Assembly (NCBI RefSeq): GCF_000513895.2
Contig: NZ_CP165782.1
Span: 1,984,001-2,048,000 of the forward strand
DNA from: Ensifer sp. WSM1721
GTDB lineage: Bacteria; Pseudomonadota; Alphaproteobacteria; Rhizobiales; Rhizobiaceae
Direction of reading: 5' to 3'
Length of the DNA: 64,000 bases
Shown piece by piece: positions 43,187 through 51,068 of the stretch. Made by a program: the position numbers and the translations under genes. The notes under the pieces are model-generated. The model ran no database searches. It saw only the letters and a list, made by a program, of their open reading frames with translations, and was not told the DNA's origin. The first letter of the stretch is position 1, and the number at the start of each line of letters is the position of its first letter.

Positions 43187-43505
43187 TGCCGCTTTCGGGC
43201 GGCTATGGCGATAAACGGGCGATGCAATAAACCCATTGGACCCGGGGGCGGTACCCGGCGCCTCCACCAAAAACCGGCCTTCGAGCGGCCGGCTTTTGAT
43301 GGGGGCGAAATAGGATCGACAAGGGTGTAAAGATCGACCTTTTGCTCGGCATTGTACCACCGTTATCGGGCTAAACTAATAGTTGCAAACGACAACTATG
43401 CTGAAGCACGCCTCGCTGCCTAACGGCGGTGCGGCACTTCAAATCAAGTCCTTCCGGGTAGCACCGTAAGGCGGGGTCCGAAGGCACCTGGCAACAGAAG
43501 CCTTC
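43187..43505 (+). ncRNA. ssrA: Circularly permuted two-piece tmRNA
   Basis: The 3' (acceptor) piece comes first and ends in CGGCGCCTCCACCA at 43269. An intervening segment of about 31 bases with the hairpin CCGGCC...GGCCGG follows. The 5' (coding) piece starts at 43301 with GGGGGCGAAATAGGATCGAC; its GGGGGCG pairs with CGCCTCC of the acceptor end to make the tRNA-like stem. The tag is encoded at 43385-43423. The permuted form is normal for alphaproteobacteria: processing removes the intervening segment and leaves two base-paired RNAs. tmRNA frees stalled ribosomes and marks the peptides for ClpXP. The outer ends are approximate; the hairpin at 43480-43505 is a likely 3' boundary. Confidence 0.93.
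43385..43423 (+). other. ssrA: tmRNA proteolysis-tag reading frame
   Basis: Codes ANDNYAEARLAA and ends with TAA at 43421-43423. The LAA end is the ClpX degron and the NDNY part matches alphaproteobacterial tags that SspB recognises. Confidence 0.92.
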
Positions 43506-43621
43506 ACCTTCTCCCCTGTCGTGAAATGGTCTATAGATGCCTCGATAATTGACTCGTCATAAACGGACGGGCAATGAAAGAGCAGACGATGTCGCCGCTC
43601 ATCCTTGGAGACGCAAGTCTC

Positions 43622-43686
43622 GTGTAGCGCCTTGAATCGCTGCGTGATTTTCCCGAATGGATTTCCGGCCGGAGAAATCATGCAAG
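43622..43686 (+). repeat. Right-half RIME1-like fragment at the sspB start
   Basis: GTAGCGCCTTGAATCGCTGC matches the RIME1 segment TAGCGCTTTGAATTGCTGC, and the following TGATTTTC...AGAAATCATGCAA resembles the decayed right palindrome. The left palindrome is missing. Confidence 0.55.
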
Positions 43687-43715
43687 ATAATGACTTTGAA
43701 GAGAACGGGGATCAT

Positions 43716-44234
43716 ATGGGCCAGGACCACATACGCTACGACATTCTGGCGCAGGACGCGCTTCGGGGCGTCATTCGCAAGGTGTTGGCCGAAGTCGCCG
43801 CCACGGGTCATCTGCCCGGCGACCACCATTTCTTCATCACCTTCCTGACCGGGGCACCCGGCGTACGCCTCTCGCAACATCTCAAGGCCAAGTATCCGGA
43901 GCAGATGACGATTGTCGTCCAGCATCAGTTCTGGGATCTGAAGGTCTCCGAGACCGCCTTCGAAATCGGCCTCTCCTTCTCCGACACGCCGGAGAAGCTG
44001 GTGATCCCCTTCAACGCGATTCGCGGCTTCTATGATCCCTCGGTCAATTTCGAGCTGGAGTTCGATGTTCCAGCCGGTGAGGATGAAGAGGCGGAATCGG
44101 CGGAAATCACAGCCTATCCGCTCAGCGAAGACGATGATGCCCCCGAGGACAGGAGTTCCGAAAAGCCGGAGGGCGGCCCGAAGGGCGGCGGCGCCTCCGT
44201 CGTCTCGCTCGATTCCTTCCGCAAGAAGAACTGA
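43716..44234 (+). CDS. sspB: SspB-family ClpXP adaptor protein
   Basis: A 172-residue protein of the alphaproteobacterial SspB type: RYDILAQDALRGVIRKVLAE, HHFFITFLTGAPGVRLSQHL, VVQHQFWDLKV and LSFSDTPEKLVIPFNAIRGF form the tag-binding domain. The acidic, disordered tail ends VVSLDSFRKKN, which is the expected ClpX-docking motif. SspB brings ssrA-tagged proteins to ClpXP; its gene lies 200 bases after ssrA. Start 43716 fits the conserved domain. ATG 43680 has the better ribosome-binding site (GGAGA) but lies inside a RIME1-like fragment. Confidence 0.92.
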   Translation: MGQDHIRYDILAQDALRGVIRKVLAEVAATGHLPGDHHFFITFLTGAPGVRLSQHLKAKYPEQMTIVVQHQFWDLKVSETAFEIGLSFSDTPEKLVIPFNAIRGFYDPSVNFELEFDVPAGEDEEAESAEITAYPLSEDDDAPEDRSSEKPEGGPKGGGASVVSLDSFRKKN

Positions 44235-44255
44235 CCGCCCGGGAGGCAAGGGGCC

Positions 44256-44486
44256 ATGGCCGGTGACGTTATCAATCTGCGTCAGTTCCGCAAGAAGCAA
44301 ACCCGGGCCGACAAAGAGAAGCAATCCGAGCAGAACCGCATCGCTTTCGGCCGCAGCAAGGCCGAGAAGGCGTTGACGAAAGCCCTGAACGAAAAGGCCG
44401 CGAAGGCACTCGATCAGGGCCGGCTGGAGAAATCACCGGGCACTGCAGCGCCGCGCGAAGGCTCTCCCGACCGCAAGAAGCCGTGA
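44256..44486 (+). CDS. DUF4169 protein
   Basis: A 76-residue basic protein with the DUF4169 start MAGDVINLRQFRKKQTRADK and KEKQSEQNRIAFGRSKAEKA, the family core; the rest is helical and lysine-rich. It follows sspB by 21 bases. Small basic and helical, it may bind RNA or ribosomes, but no role is known. Confidence 0.85.
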   Translation: MAGDVINLRQFRKKQTRADKEKQSEQNRIAFGRSKAEKALTKALNEKAAKALDQGRLEKSPGTAAPREGSPDRKKP

Positions 44487-44624
44487 TCGATCTTGCAGAG
44501 ATGCGGGCAGAAGACCGTGCAAGTTCCCCGACGGTCCTGCTCCAGCCCAGAAAGCGATTCCGAGGCAAGAACTTAGTGTCGTTTCCGGAATCGGAATGCC
44601 AACTGCTTGAATCGGTTTGCGAGG

Positions 44625-44861
44625 ATGGAAAAAATCGTCAAGCACTCGGCGACATTGCACGGACACCGCACCAGCTTCACGCTTGAGGAGCCGTTTTGGC
44701 GGGAGCTGAAGGCAATCGCCAAGGACCGCGGCATACCGCTCGCGCGGCTCATTGCCGAAATCGACGACGGCCGCGGTCCTGACGGGAATCTCTCCTCAGC
44801 CTTGCGCGTCTATGTTCTCGCCTGGGTTAAGGCGCGTGCCGATGGCGAAGCTACGTCCTGA
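44625..44861 (+). CDS. Ribbon-helix-helix domain protein
   Basis: A 78-residue protein with the rhizobial RHH_4 pattern: VKHSATLHGHRTSFTLEEPF, WRELKAIAKDRGIPLARLIA, EIDDGRG, NLSSALRVYVLAWVKA. This fold binds DNA as a dimer through a beta-ribbon. Start 44625 fits the family; a TTG at 44607 is possible. It follows the DUF4169 gene and faces the AsmA gene with a 33-base gap filled by a RIME1 remnant. Confidence 0.85.
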   Translation: MEKIVKHSATLHGHRTSFTLEEPFWRELKAIAKDRGIPLARLIAEIDDGRGPDGNLSSALRVYVLAWVKARADGEATS

Positions 44862-44863
44862 GC

Positions 44864-44892
44864 CGGACACGATTTAAGGAAACATGCAGTAG
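44864..44892 (+). repeat. RIME1 right-end remnant
   Basis: GATTTAAGGAAACATGCAGTAG at 44871-44892 is identical to the right end of other RIME1 copies; the left part is gone. It fills the gap between two convergent stop codons. Confidence 0.7.
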
Positions 44893-44894
44893 CG

Positions 44895-47800
44895 TTACTG
44901 CACGGTGATGTCGGGTAGCACGTCGAAATTCAGGCTCGGCCCAGAGGGCGGGCCGACGTTTTGACCAGTCGTATTGCCCCCCGGAGACGGGCCGCTGCCC
45001 TGCATGCTCTGTGGTGGCGCAACAGGCGCCTGCTGTCTTCCTACGCTGCGCGGAAGCTGCCGCATGCGCAGACGCTCCTCCTCCGCGGCGCGACGCTCGG
45101 CCGCTGCGCGGGCCTCTGCCTCGGCCTTCATCCGCGCAGCCTCGGCCGCGGCGGCCTGACGCCGGCGCTCTTCGGCAATCGCTCGCAGCCGCTCGAGCTC
45201 CCGAGCGGCTGCGCGCGCCCGATAAAGCGCCGCCTCACGGCGCAGGCGCTGCTTTTCAAGCACATTCGCTTGCAGCGTTTCCACACGCCGCCGTTCTCGT
45301 TCGAAGGCCCTGAGCGACAGGAAATTCGACAGGTCCGTCACATCGACCGTGACCCCCGGCGCCGCAAGCAGCCCGGCGTAACTGAAGCGGACACGGGGCT
45401 CGGCGCCCGCGAGCGCCTCTTCTCCCGGGCGGAACGTCAGATCGATCGCGCCACTCATCCGGCCGGCAGGCAGATCGAAGGAAGCCTCGCCGCCGAACGC
45501 CGCGTTGCCGTCACCCGCAGTTACGTTCTGCGCCCTGACGGTGCCGCCAGCTATGCTGAAGGGCACCTTCACGGCGCCGACGACCGACTGTCCGGTAAAG
45601 AGAACCCTCTCGACAGCCTGTTGGATCGCGTCCGGCGAGATCTCCGTCTTCATCGCATCGGCGGCGGCCATCAGTTGCGACAATGCCGCAGTGTTGATGC
45701 CGTTGAGCGTCACGCCGTTGAAGGCGGCGGTGCCCGAGCCGCTCGCCGATTGAGCCATTGCCTGGGGTGTGGCGCCGGAGGCCTCCATCGCCACGGCCAG
45801 ATCGAAGCGGCCCGTCGCCACCGGACCGTTCGCGCGGCTCCAACCGGCCGCGCCCAGATCGCCGCCCTTGAGATCGAAACGTGAGCGGAGGAAACCCGAA
45901 CCGTTGGCGTTGCCGAGCTGTAGCCGGCCCTGAAGCTTGCCGCCCAGCCAATCTCCGCTCGCTTCGTTGAGTGTGAGTTCGTCGCCTTTCCATTCCAGCT
46001 TGCCGGCAAAGCCGCTCACCGGCCCGTAAGCGCCAGGCCAGAAACGCTTCGCCGTCACGTTCAGCGCCACATCGAGACCCGTCCAGGCTGGCTGCACCAC
46101 CGGCGCCCGCGACAGCCCGCCGGCCGCTGGATTCTGAACCTGCCCCAGGATACCTTCGCCGAGCCAGCCAAGATCGAGCGCATCGAGCGCGAGCTCGCCC
46201 TCGGCCTTGCCGGGGACCTTGCGGTCGATCGAGAGCGCGCCGGTGAAACTGTTCTGGTCAGCCTTTCCCTCAACGGCGGAGATCGAGATCTTGTCCGGGT
46301 CGCTGGCGATTTCGGCCGAGAGCGTCACAGGCAATCCGCTGCCCATCTCCGGCAGGCCTATGCCCTGCATCAACAGATATGGCTCCAGGTCCTCGGTCTT
46401 CAGTGTCAGCTTTCCCTGCCCTTCGAGATAGCGCTCACGCGAGAGATCGACGACACCCTCGGCGCCGAGCGACGTCTTCTCGGTGGTGAAAGTCAGCGTT
46501 CCGTTGGCCTTCGAGCCCTCCGTACTTTGCAGCCTGACGGCCAGGATCCCGTTGGCGTCCGCGTCGAACGGCAGCGGATCGAGGCCTGCCTGTCCGAGGA
46601 GGACGGATGTCTGCGGATTTTCGAGCGTCGCGTCGAGCAGCATGCCCCGGCCGGCGAGCGCCTGGCCGATATCCGGCGCCTGGTAGCTCGCGGCGATCTT
46701 GCCGCCGTTGGCGGTGCCGATCACGCCGAAGGTGACGGGCGCGTTGCCTTCTTTGCTGCCCGCCGTCAGCGTCACGTCGAATGCCGCGTCGGCGAAATAA
46801 GGGCCTGCCTTGATGAGCCGCGCCAGCCCCGGGTGGCCGGCCGTATGCCTTCCGATCATTTCCAGGAAAGGCGTGAGTTCCTTGGCGGCCAGCTTCATCT
46901 TCGCCGAGACCACCGGTTTGTCGAGCTCTCCGCTCATCCGACCGGAGAAGGCGAGCTGAGCCCCCGAAAGAGCGCCGATCGCCACCCGCTCCGCCTGCAA
47001 TTGACCGTTCTTCATGGTCAGCACGGCCTGCACGTCGCTCGCTTCCTCGCCGAAGGCCAGAAACGTTTCGGCCGAGATGTCGGCAGCGATGGCGTGCTGC
47101 AGCAATGTGTCGGTCGATGCATCGCCGGCGATGAGGCCCGCCAGCGCCCGCAGCGCCTCCAGATCGATGCGGTTACCCTTGAGTTGCAGCGACAGTGTGG
47201 GTTGCTGTTCTGCGAAGGACTGGCGTTCGATCCGGCCCTTCAGCGTCGCTGGACCGGCCGCCACCTCCAGGCTTTCGAACTGCTGCAGCGTGTCCGTAAG
47301 GTTGACGCTTGCCGCGAACCCCGCCGTCTTCAGCTTGCGGATCGCGGGATCGACCGATCCCGCCAGCCAATTCGCGAGACCCGAGGGCTGGTTGGACGCA
47401 ACGAGGACATCGCCGCGGAAGGATCGCTGGCCTTTGAGGTTCAGCCGGCCCTTGGCCTCCAGTTGCGTACGGCCTGGCAGAAGCGCCACTGCATTTTCGA
47501 CGATCCAGCCGGCACCGTCGGGCCGGACATCGAGGCGCACATCACGCACTGTCGTGTCGCCGATCACGATCGCCGGAAGCTTCAGGCTTGCGCGGCCTGG
47601 CACCTGCGGAATGGGAATATCGGCGGCGATCGCCATCATCGCTTCCACCCTTTGGCGGAGGGAAATGGCCGGATTGCGGCCCGTCTTCCCGCCGCTGCCG
47701 GAATTGCCGATGCGGCTGACATCGATCTGCTGACCATCGGCGATCAACAGGAACTTCTGGTCTTTGCCGGTGTCTAGCGTCGCCTCGCCGGTGACGATGT

Positions 47801-48653
47801 AGGGATCATCCGGGGGGCCTACCTCGAAATGGTATTCCGGCACGCGGATGCTTTCGTTGGTGAGCTGGAACTGGCCGTTGATCCGCAGCGCGCCGGCTTT
47901 GGCTTCGCTTTCAGGCCGGTTTTCCGTGAGCGTGAAGCGGCCGCCATAGACAGGCCTGAAGTCGACGACCTTGAGATCGCCGTCGAGCTCGACGCCGAAT
48001 GGCCGCTTATCCGGTGTCAGCCGCGCCCGGAGGCTCAGTGCTCCCTCTTCGTCAACCACATTGCTGGCAAAGGAGAAGCTGCCCGCCTCCCCGTCGAGCG
48101 CCGCACGTCCCTCGATCTTCCAGGGGCCGGCCAACGAGCGCGCCGAAAGGGCTGCCGAAAGATCGGTGACGCGGCGCGTGCGCCCCGTCTGCTCATCCAC
48201 GAACTCGATCTCGCCGTCGACGATCTCGACCTTCTCCAGGACGACCGTCGTGGCGGGGATCGCCGAGCGGGTGCCGCGCGCCCAATCGAGCGTGCCGTCC
48301 GGCTGCAGCCGGATTCTCGCCTTCGGCCGGTCGAGCCGCATATCGAAGATCAGCGCCTCGCCGCTCAGGAAGGGCGCGAGCTCCGCACTCATCGAAAATT
48401 GCGCTACCTGGATCAGCGGCGGTCCGCCGTCCGCAGCTCCGACACGCACGTCGTTGAGCGTGACCGTCGGAAAGGGGATGAGCCGCGCGTCGACGCTGCC
48501 ATGCACGACCACCGGCTTGCCCATGATGCGGCTCGCCTCGCGCTCGAAGTCGTTGCGGAAGCTGGTCCAGTCGATGAACAACGGTGCGATCAGCGCCGCA
48601 AAGAGCGCAGCAACCAGCAGCCCGCCGATAGTAACCAGGATTCGCGCCAGCAC
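44895..48653 (-). CDS. AsmA-family inner-membrane/periplasmic protein
   Basis: A 1252-residue protein. The N-terminal anchor (LVTIGGLLVAALFAALIAPL) is followed by FIDWTSFRNDFEREASRIMG and VDARLIPFPTVTLNDVRV, the AsmA start. The long beta-rich body is a repeated-beta-groove bridge and the AsmA-like C-terminal domain includes LPAGRMSGAIDLTF. An Arg/Ala/Glu-rich coiled coil at about 1150-1215 and a Pro/Gly tail follow. AsmA-like proteins are thought to move or sense lipids between membranes. Starts GTG at 48653. Confidence 0.9.
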   Translation of the reverse strand: MLARILVTIGGLLVAALFAALIAPLFIDWTSFRNDFEREASRIMGKPVVVHGSVDARLIPFPTVTLNDVRVGAADGGPPLIQVAQFSMSAELAPFLSGEALIFDMRLDRPKARIRLQPDGTLDWARGTRSAIPATTVVLEKVEIVDGEIEFVDEQTGRTRRVTDLSAALSARSLAGPWKIEGRAALDGEAGSFSFASNVVDEEGALSLRARLTPDKRPFGVELDGDLKVVDFRPVYGGRFTLTENRPESEAKAGALRINGQFQLTNESIRVPEYHFEVGPPDDPYIVTGEATLDTGKDQKFLLIADGQQIDVSRIGNSGSGGKTGRNPAISLRQRVEAMMAIAADIPIPQVPGRASLKLPAIVIGDTTVRDVRLDVRPDGAGWIVENAVALLPGRTQLEAKGRLNLKGQRSFRGDVLVASNQPSGLANWLAGSVDPAIRKLKTAGFAASVNLTDTLQQFESLEVAAGPATLKGRIERQSFAEQQPTLSLQLKGNRIDLEALRALAGLIAGDASTDTLLQHAIAADISAETFLAFGEEASDVQAVLTMKNGQLQAERVAIGALSGAQLAFSGRMSGELDKPVVSAKMKLAAKELTPFLEMIGRHTAGHPGLARLIKAGPYFADAAFDVTLTAGSKEGNAPVTFGVIGTANGGKIAASYQAPDIGQALAGRGMLLDATLENPQTSVLLGQAGLDPLPFDADANGILAVRLQSTEGSKANGTLTFTTEKTSLGAEGVVDLSRERYLEGQGKLTLKTEDLEPYLLMQGIGLPEMGSGLPVTLSAEIASDPDKISISAVEGKADQNSFTGALSIDRKVPGKAEGELALDALDLGWLGEGILGQVQNPAAGGLSRAPVVQPAWTGLDVALNVTAKRFWPGAYGPVSGFAGKLEWKGDELTLNEASGDWLGGKLQGRLQLGNANGSGFLRSRFDLKGGDLGAAGWSRANGPVATGRFDLAVAMEASGATPQAMAQSASGSGTAAFNGVTLNGINTAALSQLMAAADAMKTEISPDAIQQAVERVLFTGQSVVGAVKVPFSIAGGTVRAQNVTAGDGNAAFGGEASFDLPAGRMSGAIDLTFRPGEEALAGAEPRVRFSYAGLLAAPGVTVDVTDLSNFLSLRAFERERRRVETLQANVLEKQRLRREAALYRARAAARELERLRAIAEERRRQAAAAEAARMKAEAEARAAAERRAAEEERLRMRQLPRSVGRQQAPVAPPQSMQGSGPSPGGNTTGQNVGPPSGPSLNFDVLPDITVQ

Positions 48654-48717
48654 CGTGTCACATTCCCATCAGTTCGTTCGCGCCTCTGCTTTGCGGGTAT
48701 GACCCATTCTGCCGGCG

Positions 48718-50124
48718 TCAGGCAAAAATCTTGCCTGGATTGAAGATGTCGTCCGGATCGAGAGAACGCTTGATCTGTCGCATCAGATCCAGCGCTTCGC
48801 CGAGCTCGGCCGCGAGAAACGGCATCTTGCCCTGCCCGATCCCGTGTTCCCCCGTGCAGGTGCCGTCCATCGACAGCGCCCGCGCATTCAGCCGCTCGAC
48901 GAAGGCCTCCGCCCGCGCCACATCGGCCGCATCCTTGTCGTCGAAAAGCAGCCCGACATGAAAATTGCCGTCGCCGGCGTGACCGACGATCGGTGCGATC
49001 AATCCGTGCTCCGCGATGTCCTCGTGCGTTGCCGAGACACAATCGGCCAGCCGCGAGATCGGCACGCAGACATCGGTGGCGAGGATCGCCCGCCCGGGCA
49101 TCAGGCTCTTCTGTGCCCAATAGGCGTTGTGCCGCGCCTTCCAGAGTTGCGCCCGCTCTTCCGGATTGGTCGTCCAGATGAAACCTGTAGACCCGAATTC
49201 CGACGCTATTTCGGCGAACTGGCGCGATTGCAACTCGACGCTTTCCGCGCTGCCGTGAAATTCGACGAACAGCGTGGGCGTCTCCTCGTAGGTCAAGCCG
49301 GAATAAGCGTTGCAAGCCTTCATCTGCAGTGCGTCTAGCAGCTCGATGCGTGCGACCGGAATGCCGGACTGGATCGTCAGGATCACGGCGTTGCACGCAT
49401 CGGCAATCGTCGGAAACGGGCAGACGCCACCGGAAATCACCTCCGGTATCCCCTGGAGGCGCAAGGTGACCGAAGTAATGATCCCGAGCGTGCCTTCGGC
49501 ACCGACGAAGAGTCGCGTCAGATCATAGCCGGCCGAGGATTTGCGCGCCCGGTGGGCGGTTCTGATTTCACGGCCGCCCGCCACGACCGCCGTCACGGCG
49601 AGCACGTTTTCCTTCATCGTACCGTAGCGCACCGCATTGGTGCCGGACGCCCGCGTCGAGGTCATGCCGCCAATCGAGGCGTTCGCGCCCGGGTCGATCG
49701 GAAAGAACAGCCCGGTGTCGCGCAGATAGGTGTTGAGCTCCTCCCGCGTCACGCCGGGCTCGACCGTACAGTCCAGATCCTCCGCGTTTACGGCGAGCAC
49801 GCGGTTCATACGCATCATGTCGACCGAAATGCCGCCATGAGGCGCGTTGACGTGGCCTTCGAGCGAGGACCCCGCCCCGAAGGCGATGAGCGGCACTCGA
49901 TGTGTGCTGGCGAGTTCGACGATTTCGCGCACCTCGGCAGCATTTTCCGGGAAGACGACCGCGTCCGGCAGTTGCGCGGGAATGTAGGTCGTCGTGTTGG
50001 CGTGCTGGGCGCGGATCGCCGCGCCCGTCTGGAATCGATCTGCGAAGCGCGCCGCCAGAAGTGCCTTGACCGCGGCGATGCCGCTCTCGTTCCTGACGCC
50101 CGCCTTGATTGCTTTCAACGCCAC
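48718..50124 (-). CDS. FAD-linked D-lactate/2-hydroxyacid dehydrogenase (GlcD type)
   Basis: A 468-residue VAO-family flavoenzyme with the PCMH-type FAD domain (VVFPENAAEVREIVELASTH, LIAFGAGSSLEGHV, VEPGVTREELNTYL, PGANASIGGMTSTRASGTNA, RLFVGAEGTLGIITSVTLRL) and the C-terminal cap with GHAGDGNFH and GTCTGEHGIGQGKM, the zinc/substrate site of cytochrome-linked D-lactate dehydrogenases. It lies 64 bases upstream of the AsmA gene on the same strand. Which 2-hydroxyacid it uses cannot be read from sequence. Confidence 0.9.
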   Translation of the reverse strand: MALKAIKAGVRNESGIAAVKALLAARFADRFQTGAAIRAQHANTTTYIPAQLPDAVVFPENAAEVREIVELASTHRVPLIAFGAGSSLEGHVNAPHGGISVDMMRMNRVLAVNAEDLDCTVEPGVTREELNTYLRDTGLFFPIDPGANASIGGMTSTRASGTNAVRYGTMKENVLAVTAVVAGGREIRTAHRARKSSAGYDLTRLFVGAEGTLGIITSVTLRLQGIPEVISGGVCPFPTIADACNAVILTIQSGIPVARIELLDALQMKACNAYSGLTYEETPTLFVEFHGSAESVELQSRQFAEIASEFGSTGFIWTTNPEERAQLWKARHNAYWAQKSLMPGRAILATDVCVPISRLADCVSATHEDIAEHGLIAPIVGHAGDGNFHVGLLFDDKDAADVARAEAFVERLNARALSMDGTCTGEHGIGQGKMPFLAAELGEALDLMRQIKRSLDPDDIFNPGKIFA

Positions 50125-50599
50125 GAAAAACGCCCCTTCTTAATCTCGCCGCGAGCGTCTTCCTCAACACCCGGAAATCGTCGTAACATTCTGAACGTCC
50201 GCATAATTTATCCCCAATTCGAACCCGAATTAAGGCTGTGTCGCAAGGCGGAAAGAGCGACCGAAATCGGACATGGTGGCCGAGCCGGATCGATCCGTCG
50301 CCATCGGTAAGCCGCCTCCCCCTCCGCATGCGCTCCAGCAGATGCAAGACAGGAGCACATCTTTCGACCGACTGGGAAGCGCTTACAATTCAAGGCGCTA
50401 CTGTGCAAATCGGAATCATTTTGTCCAGAAGTTCAAGTCGTCTGCGATCGCCGCGCTGCGTGAAATCACCGCCGGTGATACCGGCTTGTCACAAGTCGGC
50501 GGAATCGCCCGGGCGCCGCGAACGCCGGAATGCGCAGGAGAATGCAGCTTTTGTTTGCGGGCTTATAGAGTATGATGTCGAGAAACGGGAGAACGTCGC
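50125..50599. other. Intergenic region, no recognised feature
   Basis: 475 bases between two divergent genes. It should hold both promoters. I see no repeat, RNA gene or reliable -35/-10 pair; GGGAGA lies ten bases before the DUF1772 ATG. Confidence 0.4.
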
Positions 50600-51034
50600 A
50601 TGTTCGGGCTGCTTGCTTTGATCACGGCGTCAATTTTCTTCGGCGCTGCCATTTACATCAACGTGGCTGAACAACCGGCGCGGCTTAGCCTGGACGGCGG
50701 CGCAGCGCTCCGCGAATGGGGGCCTGCCTACCGGCGCGGCTTTGAAATGCAGGCGCCTCTTGCCATCATTTCGTGCCTCCTCGGTGCCGCGGCCTGGTGG
50801 CAGACCGGCAACCCGCTTTGGGGCTTGGGGGCGGCGGTCATCATCTCGAACTGGCCCTATACGCTCTACATCATCATGCCCATCAACGAGCGACTGGAGA
50901 CGACACCGCCGGACCAGGCGAACGCGGAGACCCGCGAGTTGATTGAGCGCTGGGGCAAGCTCCACGCCGGCCGCAGTGCTCTCGGCGCTGCCGCCACCGC
51001 GATCTACCTCATCGCTGCCGCCGATGGGGTTTGA
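50600..51034 (+). CDS. DUF1772 membrane protein
   Basis: A 144-residue protein with four predicted transmembrane helices (LLALITASIFFGAAIYINVA; APLAIISCLLGAAAWWQ; LGAAVIISNWPYTLYIIMPI; ALGAAATAIYLIAA) and the conserved loop EQPARL, characteristic of DUF1772 (anthrone-oxygenase-like fold). A good ribosome-binding site precedes the ATG. It converges with the RND permease gene. Function unknown. Confidence 0.85.
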   Translation: MFGLLALITASIFFGAAIYINVAEQPARLSLDGGAALREWGPAYRRGFEMQAPLAIISCLLGAAAWWQTGNPLWGLGAAVIISNWPYTLYIIMPINERLETTPPDQANAETRELIERWGKLHAGRSALGAAATAIYLIAAADGV

Positions 51035-51068
51035 GCGGCAAGACACGTCTGCCTGTCCGTGCGCCCGA

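Noticed and set aside
44483..44686. Small open frame starting at the end of the DUF4169 gene
   Set aside because: A GTG overlap with the preceding stop is possible, but the product matches no family, has no ribosome-binding site and overlaps the ribbon-helix-helix gene in another frame.
50205..50245. Possible tRNA T-arm (GGGTTCGAATT on the minus strand)
   Set aside because: The flanking bases do not form a five-base stem and no acceptor or anticodon arm can be drawn.
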